Notes: a model not told the origin generated them from the sequence alone. Shown: positions 1 through 6,233, numbered from the stretch's first letter. The stretch is 6,233 nucleotides of DNA from CAYTLQ01 sp964438715 (GCA_964438715.1 CAYTLQ010000265.1:1-6233), one strand, 5' to 3'. Numbers and translations: made by a program.

Positions 1-1
1 C

Positions 2-1264
2 CTTTATATTGATATAACGATAACCCCTATAAGAAATAATTTGAATGAAGTAAATCATTTTATTGCCATTCTGACTGATGTAACTGAGAGAAAAATAATT
101 CAGCATGAAATTTTAAGGGCAAAGGAACAGGCTGTTGAAGCTAATAAAATGAAATCGGCTTTTCTTGCAAATATGAGTCATGAAATAAGAACACCGTTAA
201 TCGGTATTCTCGGGTACTCGGAAATTTTACAGGATCGTGTTAAGGATTCAGATGAATTACGAATGGTCACAAATATTTACAATGCAGGGAAACGCTTGCT
301 GGAGACCCTGAATTTAGTGTTAGACATTTCCCGAATAGAAGCAGACAAGTTCGAATTAAAAATGAAAATGACGGAAGTGGTTAAGTTAATTTGGGAATGT
401 TCGGTTCTCTTTGAAAAGATTGCTGAAAAAAAGGAATTACAGCTCATATTTGAACCACATATTGAACGGTTGGAGTTGATTACTGATGAAAGAGTTTTGG
501 TGGAAATAGTTAATAATCTTATTAATAATGCTGTTAAATATACCTACAGTGGTTTTGTTAAGGTTATTGTTGAAAGTATAGTTCAGGGTCAGGAGTGTTA
601 TCTTGTTATAAGAGTTATTGATACCGGTATCGGGATCCCACCTGAAAGTCAGACGCTTATTTTCGAAGAATTCCGTCAGGTGAGTGAGGGCATCAGTCGT
701 GCCTTTGAAGGAACGGGGTTAGGTCTCGCTTTAACAAAAAAGTTTGTACAGAAACTTAATGGCTATATTACTGTTCAAAGTGAGGTGGGCAAGGGTAGTG
801 AATTTACCGTAAGATTACCTATAAAACAGATTGATAATGACCAACAAGATTTCATGGCTACAGACCAGAACATTACAGAGATAACAACTTCAACGAGAAA
901 AACAAAACCGAGATTGTTATTGGTAGAAAATGATACCATCTCCTGTGAGGTAATAACTTCATATCTGGGAGACGAATATATATGTGAGATTGCACAAGAT
1001 GCCCAGAAAGCTATTGAAATGCTTCATAGGAATAGGTATGACCTTTTTCTATTGGATATCAATCTTGGTATTGGTATGAATGGACTGGAATTGACACATT
1101 ATTTAAGGGAACTTCCGGCATATAAAGAAACTCCGGTAATTGCCATTACTGCATTTGCAATGCATGGCGATCGGGAGGAGTTTCTTGCCGCAGGATGTAC
1201 TGATTATCTTTCAAAACCGTTTTTTCGCCAAAGTTTGATAAGCCTGATTAAAAAGTATCTTTAA
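2..1264 (+). CDS. Hybrid sensor histidine kinase with C-terminal receiver, 5' truncated by window edge
   Basis: Partial gene: the frame is open from nt 2, giving 420 visible residues (numbered from nt 2). Residues 1-31 read as the end of a PAS domain with its PAC tail (DITITPI, then ILTDVTERK). A short charged helix leads to the HisKA domain, whose motif SHEIRTPL carries the phospho-accepting His60 (nt 179-181). The HATPase_c domain (about 160-275) has the N box (Asn172, Asn176), G1 box DTGIGIP (207-213), F box FEEF (221-224) and G2 box GTGLGL (237-242), so the kinase core looks intact. After a polar linker comes a receiver domain (about 303-420) with Asp352 as phospho-acceptor (nt 1055-1057), Thr383 and Lys405. 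The protein ends right after the receiver; no HPt or DNA-binding output is present, so phosphate should pass to a separate HPt or response regulator. The TTG at nt 41 lies inside the PAS domain and is not the true start. The input signal is unknown because the sensor part is missing. Confident in family, not in pathway. Confidence 0.95.
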   Translation, partial: LYIDITITPIRNNLNEVNHFIAILTDVTERKIIQHEILRAKEQAVEANKMKSAFLANMSHEIRTPLIGILGYSEILQDRVKDSDELRMVTNIYNAGKRLLETLNLVLDISRIEADKFELKMKMTEVVKLIWECSVLFEKIAEKKELQLIFEPHIERLELITDERVLVEIVNNLINNAVKYTYSGFVKVIVESIVQGQECYLVIRVIDTGIGIPPESQTLIFEEFRQVSEGISRAFEGTGLGLALTKKFVQKLNGYITVQSEVGKGSEFTVRLPIKQIDNDQQDFMATDQNITEITTSTRKTKPRLLLVENDTISCEVITSYLGDEYICEIAQDAQKAIEMLHRNRYDLFLLDINLGIGMNGLELTHYLRELPAYKETPVIAITAFAMHGDREEFLAAGCTDYLSKPFFRQSLISLIKKYL

Positions 1265-1370
1265 GAAACTTGATTGAAACACCTAAAAATTCTCCCAACA
1301 CAATTCACTGATTCTGAGTTTAATACTGTTTCCTGAATGCTTTACACAAAGAATCAAATAAAACTACTAG

Positions 1371-1382
1371 TGACTGACTGAC
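1371..1382. repeat. TGAC tandem triplet
   Basis: Three perfect copies of TGAC stand head to tail in the gap between the kinase and the secreted repeat protein, next to the candidate -35 element. The tract is short and may be chance; a role as a regulator site or slippage tract cannot be shown from one sequence. Confidence 0.4.
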
Positions 1383-1406
1383 CGGCTGAACGAATTGTGA
1401 TATAAG
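1378..1406 (+). promoter_or_regulatory. Candidate promoter with extended -10 for the secreted repeat protein
   Basis: A TATAAG hexamer at 1401-1406 (5 of 6 matches to TATAAT) is preceded by TG one base upstream (1398-1399), as in an extended -10. A CTGACC hexamer at 1378-1383 (4 of 6 to TTGACA) sits 17 bases before it. Transcription would begin near 1413 and leave a leader of about 90 nt before the ATG at 1504. Judged by sigma-70 rules only; Bacteroidota housekeeping promoters can differ (TTTG / TAnnTTTG), so this is tentative. Confidence 0.3.
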
Positions 1407-1490
1407 TCTGCCTGAGTACAGCATATTGACTTTTGGAGAAATATTGCTCAAGTTACTGTACTTATTACAACTGATTTTCCGATTTTAACA

Positions 1491-1496
1491 AAGGAG
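1491..1496 (+). promoter_or_regulatory. Shine-Dalgarno AAGGAG for the secreted repeat protein
   Basis: AAGGAG lies 7 bases before the ATG at 1504 and fixes that start. An out-of-frame ATG at 1499 is too close to the motif to compete well. A motif this strong is unlike most Bacteroidia and Flavobacteriia, which rarely use Shine-Dalgarno sites. Confidence 0.8.
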
Positions 1497-1503
1497 CTAT
1501 GCA

Positions 1504-4467
1504 ATGAGAAAATATTTAACCATTGCTTTGTTTATTGCTCTGTCCACCTCCCCTATTCTTGCCGGTATTTTTCAGGGAATTGTGAGAATCCAGAATTCAA
1601 ATGTTCCTCTCCCGGGTGCAAAAATTCTTTTAATTGCTCTTAATCCTGCGTCCGGTGATTCGCTTATATATGTCGGTTTTTCTGGCAATGACGGGAAGTT
1701 TGTTATTACAGTGCCGGTTAACGGGCAGTATTACGCAACCTGCTCTGCAGAAGGCTATAATAAGCAAACAAAGGGTCCGTTTACTATACAAGACACCTCA
1801 CGGATAACCGTTGAATTTTCACTTCAACCTTTGGGAACTATAGGTAATTTTATTTCAGGAGTGGTTATTCGTTCGGGAACAAATTCCGTAGTACAAAACG
1901 CCAAGGTTATGCTACTCGGAGCAAATAGCGCTACTCCGATGTTGACATCATTCACCGATGCTTCCGGACGATACAGGTTCCAGAATATTCCATCCGGCAC
2001 ATATTTATTAAAAGCTCAAAAAGAAGGATATCAGAACTATTCTCACCCCACAGCGTTGGTTATTACTGCAACCACTCAGATAAATAATCTCGATTTTGCA
2101 ATGTTACCCTCCAATCCCACTATTACATTTACCTCAGTGGAAGGGGGCGCTTATGTTGTTGGACCAAATCCTGTATGGTCACCGATTGTAGGTGCCCGCA
2201 TAGATTTTTCCGGCAGTTCGGCAGGAATAATTTTTTCTACTTATACCGACAGTTTGGGAAGATACTCTATTAATAATATCCCGGCAGGCACATATATTGC
2301 AAAAGCATCGAAAGAAGGTTTTATTTCGAGAGTATTACAATCTGTAGTGCTTCACCCGGATACAGTGAACATTGTCAATTTTTATCTTGAGCCGGTTCTT
2401 CCGATTACGAATCATTTAGGTGGCAGTGTAAAAAACATAGTAACAAATTTACCGTTGTCGGGTGTTACTGTTATGCTCACCACTGCAAATGCTCTTAATA
2501 TAACATACACTTCTGTTACCAATGATCAGGGTAAATATTCATTTAATAATATTCTCGCCGGTGTGTATCGACTTGATGCTATGAAGGAAGGCTTTACTCC
2601 CTACAGAAGAGTGGAGCTGATTACGGTTACTGCAAACACAAATATTGATAATCTTAATTTTGCGATGCAGCCGGTTGATACATTAACAATTGCCAGTGTA
2701 AGTGGAAGGGTGCTGACTCTTTCTATTGTAACTCCGCAAGTACCTGTTGGCGGCGCTAAAGTTCTGTTGTTCGGGCAGGACTCTACGATTTATGAACGCT
2801 TTTCTGATAGTCTGGGATACTTTCACTTTCCTGATGTGCTTCCGGGTATCTATAGTGCGAAATGCTCAAAAGAAGGATTTCAGACAGTTAGTGTCTATCC
2901 TTATACGGTAAATCCGGGACCTAATTCTCTTGAATTCTTTTTGATACCTGTTAATACAAATCAATATGGATGGATAAAAGGCAAAGTTACTTTTGATTCA
3001 CTAAATGTTCCTGTTGCAAATGCCGAAATACAAGTCATCGCAAACAATGCTCCCGCAGTTGCACCCTTCAAAACCAGAACTAATGCAAATGGTGAATATA
3101 GTATTAAAGTGCCTGCCGGCATCTATTATGCCAGTGTATCATTTCCAATGGGAAATGCCGGCACAGTATATAAAGAGTACTTCGACAATGTACCGGAAAT
3201 AAATCTTGCGACACCGATTAACCTGACAGCCGGACAAACTGTTAACGGTATCAGTTTTGGTATTCCCGCACAGAATTTTACTCCAATCGTATTTAGTGTA
3301 AGTGGAGTTGTGTTATCGGTGAACGGTGCTCCGGTTTCAGGAGCTAAAATTATGATTCAACCCGCCGGAGTAATTGCAACGAATCCGGGTTTTATAACAT
3401 ATACTAATCAAAACGGTGAGTACTCAGTCACCTGCACGGTAACACGGCAGGACTCTGTATATTCATTTATTGTTTCTGCAACAAAAGAGGGCTATGCAAT
3501 ACAGTTTTATAACAACAAACCAGTGATTTATCTTGCAGATATTCTGAATGCGGTTAATGGCTCGGTATTTACTGCTATTAATTTTCATTTAAGTCCGGTA
3601 AATAGCGGAAGTTATACAATATCCGGAAATATTACCGACGCAAATAATCAGCCACTTGCCGGTGTTTTTGTTGTAACAACGAAAATGAATTCATCGGCGT
3701 TAATGGTTTCCGTCAGCGATTCGTTGGGTAATTACAAGTCATTACCATTACAACCAGGGAAATATTATTTGCTGTTTCTCAAAGAAGGCTTTATTCCGGA
3801 ATACTACGATAATGTTTTGCGTTGGGAAATGGCAACACCCATAAATGTGCAGAATCAAAATATTGTGAATATTAATGCTTCTCTTACTCCTGTAATAACT
3901 CCTGTTTCCGCAGGCTTTGTTCAGGGTATAGTAAAATCGATTGATGGAATGCCAATTCCAGGTGCAGCGGTTACTCTTTCGAATAATACGGGAGTAAGTA
4001 TCGGCTATGGCATTACTGATGAAACGGGGAGATATACCATTCAAGGACTTGATGCGGGTGAGTATCATCTGATGGCAACTTCGGTGAACTATATTACCGC
4101 AGAGAGGACTTTTAGTTTTGACCCCGGAGCCGGGAACCAGATAAATGTTGATTTTGTTCTCAATCCATTTATTACCGGAACTGATGAGAGTGTAAATCTT
4201 ATTCCGGATAAATTCTCTATCGGCAATTATCCGAATCCTTTTAATCCATCAACGGTAATCCGCTTTGCATTACCTGAAAACACTGATGTCACGATTGAAG
4301 TATATAACTCTTTGGGACAATTAATAAGTACAATAGTCAGCGGATATTATAACGCAGGTGAGCATGAGGTTCAGTTTAATGCCGGTGGTGTGCCTTCAGG
4401 TATTTACTACTATGTACTTCGGGCTCCTGCATTTAATGCCACAGCAAAAATGCTTCTGATGAAATAA
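1504..4467 (+). CDS. Secreted nine-repeat carboxypeptidase-regulatory-like protein with type IX sorting domain
   Basis: A 987-residue protein exported by Sec and then probably moved across the outer membrane by the type IX (Por) system. Residues 1-20 are a signal peptide (Arg-Lys start, hydrophobic core, likely cut after ILA), with no lipobox cysteine. Nine tandem beta-sandwich repeats follow at about 22-109, 116-202, 206-298, 304-391, 396-483, 488-590, 594-699, 702-797 and 803-889. Most show the carboxypeptidase-regulatory-like pattern: G-x-V near the start, P-(L/V)-x-G-A, a T/S-D-x-x-G-x-Y/F turn, an x-x-G-x-Y strand, then K-E-G-F/Y. The last 90 residues are a type A C-terminal sorting domain containing YPNPFNPST (909-917), SGIYYYVLRA (965-974) and a terminal AKMLLMK. 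No protease, glycosidase or other catalytic domain is visible, so it is probably a structural, adhesive or ligand-binding surface protein. The start is set by AAGGAG at 7 nt, and a strong terminator follows the stop. Specific ligand and role are unknown. Confidence 0.93.
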   Translation: MRKYLTIALFIALSTSPILAGIFQGIVRIQNSNVPLPGAKILLIALNPASGDSLIYVGFSGNDGKFVITVPVNGQYYATCSAEGYNKQTKGPFTIQDTSRITVEFSLQPLGTIGNFISGVVIRSGTNSVVQNAKVMLLGANSATPMLTSFTDASGRYRFQNIPSGTYLLKAQKEGYQNYSHPTALVITATTQINNLDFAMLPSNPTITFTSVEGGAYVVGPNPVWSPIVGARIDFSGSSAGIIFSTYTDSLGRYSINNIPAGTYIAKASKEGFISRVLQSVVLHPDTVNIVNFYLEPVLPITNHLGGSVKNIVTNLPLSGVTVMLTTANALNITYTSVTNDQGKYSFNNILAGVYRLDAMKEGFTPYRRVELITVTANTNIDNLNFAMQPVDTLTIASVSGRVLTLSIVTPQVPVGGAKVLLFGQDSTIYERFSDSLGYFHFPDVLPGIYSAKCSKEGFQTVSVYPYTVNPGPNSLEFFLIPVNTNQYGWIKGKVTFDSLNVPVANAEIQVIANNAPAVAPFKTRTNANGEYSIKVPAGIYYASVSFPMGNAGTVYKEYFDNVPEINLATPINLTAGQTVNGISFGIPAQNFTPIVFSVSGVVLSVNGAPVSGAKIMIQPAGVIATNPGFITYTNQNGEYSVTCTVTRQDSVYSFIVSATKEGYAIQFYNNKPVIYLADILNAVNGSVFTAINFHLSPVNSGSYTISGNITDANNQPLAGVFVVTTKMNSSALMVSVSDSLGNYKSLPLQPGKYYLLFLKEGFIPEYYDNVLRWEMATPINVQNQNIVNINASLTPVITPVSAGFVQGIVKSIDGMPIPGAAVTLSNNTGVSIGYGITDETGRYTIQGLDAGEYHLMATSVNYITAERTFSFDPGAGNQINVDFVLNPFITGTDESVNLIPDKFSIGNYPNPFNPSTVIRFALPENTDVTIEVYNSLGQLISTIVSGYYNAGEHEVQFNAGGVPSGIYYYVLRAPAFNATAKMLLMK
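1567..4170 (+). repeat. Coding array of nine diverged beta-sandwich domain repeats
   Basis: Nine units of 87-106 residues, diverged at the DNA level but sharing a protein pattern. The K-E-G-F/Y signature is present in units 2, 3, 4, 5, 7 and 8, appears as A-E-G-Y in unit 1, and is lost in units 6 and 9. Units 1-5 and 9 are compact (about 87-93 residues). Units 6-8 (nt 2965-3894) are longer because of an extra segment around Y-(F/Y/N)-(D/N)-N followed, in units 6 and 8, by ATPI. Because the copies are not near-identical in DNA, the array is old rather than a recent expansion. Boundaries were judged by eye. Confidence 0.85.
4192..4464 (+). other. Type IX secretion C-terminal sorting domain (type A)
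   Basis: Residues 897-987 of the secreted protein. The order of motifs matches the Por secretion tail: a PDKFSIGNYPNPFNPST opening, a beta-rich stretch with V-T-I-E-V-Y-N-S-L-G-Q, then SGIYYYVLRA and a Lys-ending terminal strand. In known type IX cargo this domain directs outer-membrane passage and is usually removed by a PorU-type sortase while the cargo is anchored to the surface. That this happens here is inferred; no type IX machinery gene lies in the window. Confidence 0.9.
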
Positions 4468-4494
4468 CACATAAAAAGAATAGTTAAAAATATT

Positions 4495-4529
4495 AAGGCT
4501 GTATCAAATAAAATGATACAGCCTTTTTT
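4495..4529 (+). terminator. Rho-independent terminator after the secreted repeat protein
   Basis: A perfect inverted repeat, AGGCTGTATCA at 4496-4506 and TGATACAGCCT at 4514-4524, encloses a 7-base AT loop. The stem extends by one A-T pair (4495/4525) and runs into six T's at 4524-4529. It starts 28 bases after the TAA. The upstream flank is A-rich, so the hairpin might also work on transcripts coming from the opposite strand, though it lies over 250 bases beyond the end of the - strand operon. Confidence 0.93.
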
Positions 4530-4777
4530 ATTGAAAAACCGGAAGCAACCTATATCATCATTTTCTTTACACATAGAATAACCGGCAATTTTTTTATCGT
4601 TATTTACCTCAGCCATATCCTAACCATTTTGAAGCATTCCGGTTCAATTTATTCTGTTTCAGTGGAAAATTTCAGGACATAAAAATTCAGACTTTCTACT
4701 TTATGAGTCCATCAATTAGTATTCATTGAGAAAACAGCGATTACATACTGAATAATAAAATCTATTCTGTCGTTTTA
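4530..4777. other. Convergent intergenic spacer with no recognised gene
   Basis: AT-rich DNA between the terminator of the + strand gene and the stop of the - strand operon; the whole gene-free gap is 310 bases. No tRNA, small RNA or plausible coding frame with a start signal was recognised. The only structure noted near the - strand stop is an AT-only inverted repeat, 4752-4760 against 4773-4781, with a 12-base loop. It is too weak to call a terminator, so the operon's 3' end is unassigned. Confidence 0.6.
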
Positions 4778-5662
4778 TTATAAGTTATAAACATGAGCGA
4801 AAACAGGGGCAAACTCCTCCGGCCCTGTTGAAGTGGTTGATTCTGCATCTCTTTTTGCGGCGGCAAGTACTTTTCCTTCGTTGAGAGAATTAATAAACTC
4901 AATTAGTTTATCAGCCACATTTTCTGATGCTCCCATTTGTGCCATTGCTTTCTTAAATTCAGAAGCAGGAAATTCAACATAACTTAAATCCGGTTTCCCG
5001 ATAGCAGTACCAAAGATTCTGGCGACTTCATTATATGTGGTATCTCTTTTCCCAAGAAGGTATTGAACATTTTTACCAGTAAAATCCAATGCCAGAAGTC
5101 TTTTAGCGGCATAGTTACCAATATCAGCTGTTGCAATCATGTTTAAGTTCAGATCACCTTTAACAGGAGAACCCATGATACCGCTAGATTTTATCACACC
5201 GACTTGAGCAAGAGTATTTTCAAAGAAGTAGGTAGCCCGAAGTTGTAAAGTATTTAAGCCTTCAATAGCATTAAACTTTTTCTCCATATAGCCAAGCCCG
5301 GTAACAACACCGCCGCCGGTTTCGAGGTCAGCGCCAACACTACTGAGACTGACAACAAAAGGAACCTTATTGATTTCGAGTGCTTTTGCCATTGCATCGG
5401 CATGTTTCATCTGATGGCCTGTATAGTCATTTGTCGTCCAGTCGAGAGGTATCATTGCATACACAGCCGTAGCGCCTTCAAAGGCTTTTTCAAGAAAAGC
5501 ATAGTCAGAGCTTTCACCGATCATTACCTCTGCTCCTTTATCAACGAGTTCCTGTGCTTTTTCTTTACTTCTGCTTAGCACTCGTACTTTCTTTCCCGCC
5601 TCGAGCAAAGCAAGGGTAAGTGGTTTTCCTGTGTTTCCGGTTGCGCCCGTTATTACATACAT
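4778..5662 (-). CDS. NmrA/QOR2-like NAD(P)-binding oxidoreductase (atypical SDR)
   Basis: A complete 294-residue protein, a normal length for the NmrA-like / quinone oxidoreductase 2 branch of atypical short-chain dehydrogenases. The N terminus has the nucleotide-binding loop TGATGNTG (residues 5-12, GxxGxxG). The second strand ends in VRVLSR, whose Arg27 and Arg31 suit binding of the NADP 2'-phosphate. After the SLSSVGAD strand (105-112) a Lys pair at 128-129 and Glu134 match the K-x-x-x-E helix of this family, and LRATYFFEN (141-149) matches its L-R-x-x-x-F-x-E-N motif. The classical SDR Y-x-x-x-K pair is not evident, as expected here. Relatives either reduce quinones with NADPH or sense the NADP(H) state; which applies cannot be told. 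The ATG at 5660-5662 is supported by AAGGAG 7 bases upstream. It lies 30 bases after the oxidoreductase-like gene and is probably co-transcribed with it. Confidence 0.9.
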   Translation of the reverse strand: MYVITGATGNTGKPLTLALLEAGKKVRVLSRSKEKAQELVDKGAEVMIGESSDYAFLEKAFEGATAVYAMIPLDWTTNDYTGHQMKHADAMAKALEINKVPFVVSLSSVGADLETGGGVVTGLGYMEKKFNAIEGLNTLQLRATYFFENTLAQVGVIKSSGIMGSPVKGDLNLNMIATADIGNYAAKRLLALDFTGKNVQYLLGKRDTTYNEVARIFGTAIGKPDLSYVEFPASEFKKAMAQMGASENVADKLIEFINSLNEGKVLAAAKRDAESTTSTGPEEFAPVFAHVYNL

Positions 5663-5669
5663 ATTTGTT

Positions 5670-5675
5670 CTCCTT
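5670..5675 (-). promoter_or_regulatory. Shine-Dalgarno AAGGAG for the NmrA-like gene
   Basis: Read on the - strand, AAGGAG sits 7 bases before the ATG at 5660-5662, in the 30-base gap between the two operon genes. It confirms the start and has the same sequence and spacing as the site at 1491-1496. Confidence 0.8.
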
Positions 5676-5692
5676 AAAGTTTGTTTATAGAA

Positions 5693-6233
5693 TTATCTGT
5701 GAAGTACTTTAAATGCTATATTCCTGCCTTGTTTCTGAAGAATTGCGAGATTGATCCATGCCATAGCAAAGTTTTCAATTAAAGGCACTTTATCATCTCC
5801 ACCAAAATCATAAACCTTTCCGAATCCTATAGCAAGTGAAAGAGCTGTTGCTACTTCCTTGGCTTTTGTACTGCTGCCGGCAATAAACATATCGATGCTG
5901 GTGCCGTTATAATTTGGATTTGCCATATTTTCAAATCCGGTTGTATTAAAACATTTGGCAACATTTTCAATACCTGCTACCTGTTTAATTACCTCAACAC
6001 CATTCTGGTATGGTGTCGGTTTCTGGAAAACAGAATTCGTGGCGTCGAGAATAATTTTATCGGTTTTTCCTTTTAACAATTCAGCAGTTGGAATCAACGC
6101 CCCGACAGGGAGTGCAAGAATAATAACGGAGGATTGGTTAATAGCCTGCTCAACAGAAACAATAGGTATATCGGGCGCTGATTTTCTCAGTTCGTTTGCC
6201 GAATCAGAGTTTACATCCCGAACACCTACATAG
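5693..6233 (-). CDS. COG2085-type NADP/F420-dependent oxidoreductase-like protein, 5' truncated by window edge
   Basis: Partial gene with 179 visible residues; the frame is open to the right edge, so the true start and the first GxGxxG loop (perhaps 25-30 residues) lie outside. The visible part begins YVGVRDVNSD, which fits the end of the second Rossmann strand, where VRD would follow the cofactor loop. Further on are VIILALPVGA, KIILDATN, a VAKCFNTTGFENM stretch matching the family's V-V-K-x-F-N-T-x-G-x-E-N-M, and DMFIAGSS. The C terminus GRNIAFKVLHR matches the family ending (I-A-F-K-L-L-R-R). The family is named after archaeal F420H2:NADP oxidoreductase, but most bacterial members are uncharacterised and many hosts lack F420, so F420 use should not be assumed. 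The TTG at 6095-6097 lies inside a conserved strand and is not the start. It is the upstream gene of a probable operon with the NmrA-like gene, 30 bases away. Confidence 0.88.
   Translation of the reverse strand, partial: YVGVRDVNSDSANELRKSAPDIPIVSVEQAINQSSVIILALPVGALIPTAELLKGKTDKIILDATNSVFQKPTPYQNGVEVIKQVAGIENVAKCFNTTGFENMANPNYNGTSIDMFIAGSSTKAKEVATALSLAIGFGKVYDFGGDDKVPLIENFAMAWINLAILQKQGRNIAFKVLHR

Noticed and set aside
1265..1370. Possible intrinsic terminator after the kinase gene
   Set aside because: Only short 5-bp complementary stretches (ATTCA / TGAAT) with a long loop were found, and no T-tract follows.
1426..1454. TTGACT at 1426-1431 as a -35 element
   Set aside because: It is a good -35 match, but at 17 bases the -10 position reads CAAGTT, and the nearest better hexamer is 22 bases away.
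3005..3202. 65-codon open frame on the + strand inside the repeat protein gene
   Set aside because: It lies wholly within the well-supported 987-residue gene in another frame, has no ribosome site, and its translation shows no domain pattern.
3748..4068. 106-codon open frame on the - strand opposite repeats 8-9
   Set aside because: It is antisense to a clear coding region and has an irregular composition with no recognisable motif or start signal.
4410..4616. 68-codon open frame on the - strand across the end of the repeat protein gene
   Set aside because: It would read through the strong terminator hairpin and the antisense of the sorting domain. It does hold a hydrophobic stretch, but this comes from the terminator and AT-rich DNA.
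4675..4710. Imperfect dyad GGACATAAA / TTTATGAGTCC in the convergent spacer
   Set aside because: The arms need a 2-base bulge and no T-run follows on either strand, so it is not supported as a terminator or operator.
4752..4781. AT-only inverted repeat at the end of the NmrA-like gene as a terminator
   Set aside because: The 9-bp stem has no G-C pair, a 12-base loop and overlaps the stop codon, so it is unlikely to stop transcription alone.
5955..6233. Open frame on the + strand at the right edge
   Set aside because: It is the antisense shadow of the COG2085-type gene, whose - strand translation shows clear family motifs.

Overview
The window looks like a piece of chromosome from a moderately AT-rich member of the Bacteroidota/FCB group, most likely from the Ignavibacteria side rather than Bacteroidia or Flavobacteriia. 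Two observations support this. The large central gene ends in a typical type IX secretion (Por) C-terminal sorting domain with the YPNPFNPST wording common in Ignavibacteria and related FCB lineages. Both genes whose starts are visible carry a strong AAGGAG Shine-Dalgarno motif at the same 7-nt spacing, which is unusual for Bacteroidia and Flavobacteriia. The lineage is an inference, not a database match.

Layout: (1) nt 2-1264, + strand: the 3' part of a hybrid sensor histidine kinase (end of a PAS domain, HisKA, HATPase_c, receiver) whose 5' end lies outside the window. (2) nt 1265-1503: a 239-nt gap with a weak promoter candidate, a TGAC triplet and the Shine-Dalgarno of the next gene. (3) nt 1504-4467, + strand: a 987-residue secreted protein with a signal peptide, nine tandem carboxypeptidase-regulatory-like beta-sandwich repeats and a type IX sorting tail, with no recognisable enzyme domain. 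(4) nt 4468-4777: a convergent intergenic region with a very good intrinsic terminator right after the big gene. (5) nt 4778-6233, - strand: a probable two-gene operon, transcribed right to left. First comes a COG2085-type NADP/F420-dependent oxidoreductase-like protein, cut by the right edge. After 30 nt comes an NmrA/QOR2-like NAD(P)-binding protein of the atypical SDR superfamily.

The three blocks are probably separate transcription units. The kinase and the secreted repeat protein are neighbours on one strand, but nothing in the sequence proves a regulatory link. The two - strand genes are tightly spaced and both encode Rossmann-fold nicotinamide-nucleotide proteins, so they probably act together in redox or quinone/electrophile metabolism. 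No RNA gene, CRISPR array, insertion sequence or phage element was recognised. The least ordinary part is the nine-repeat array, in which repeats 6-8 form a distinct longer subtype; nothing here clearly amounts to an undescribed system.
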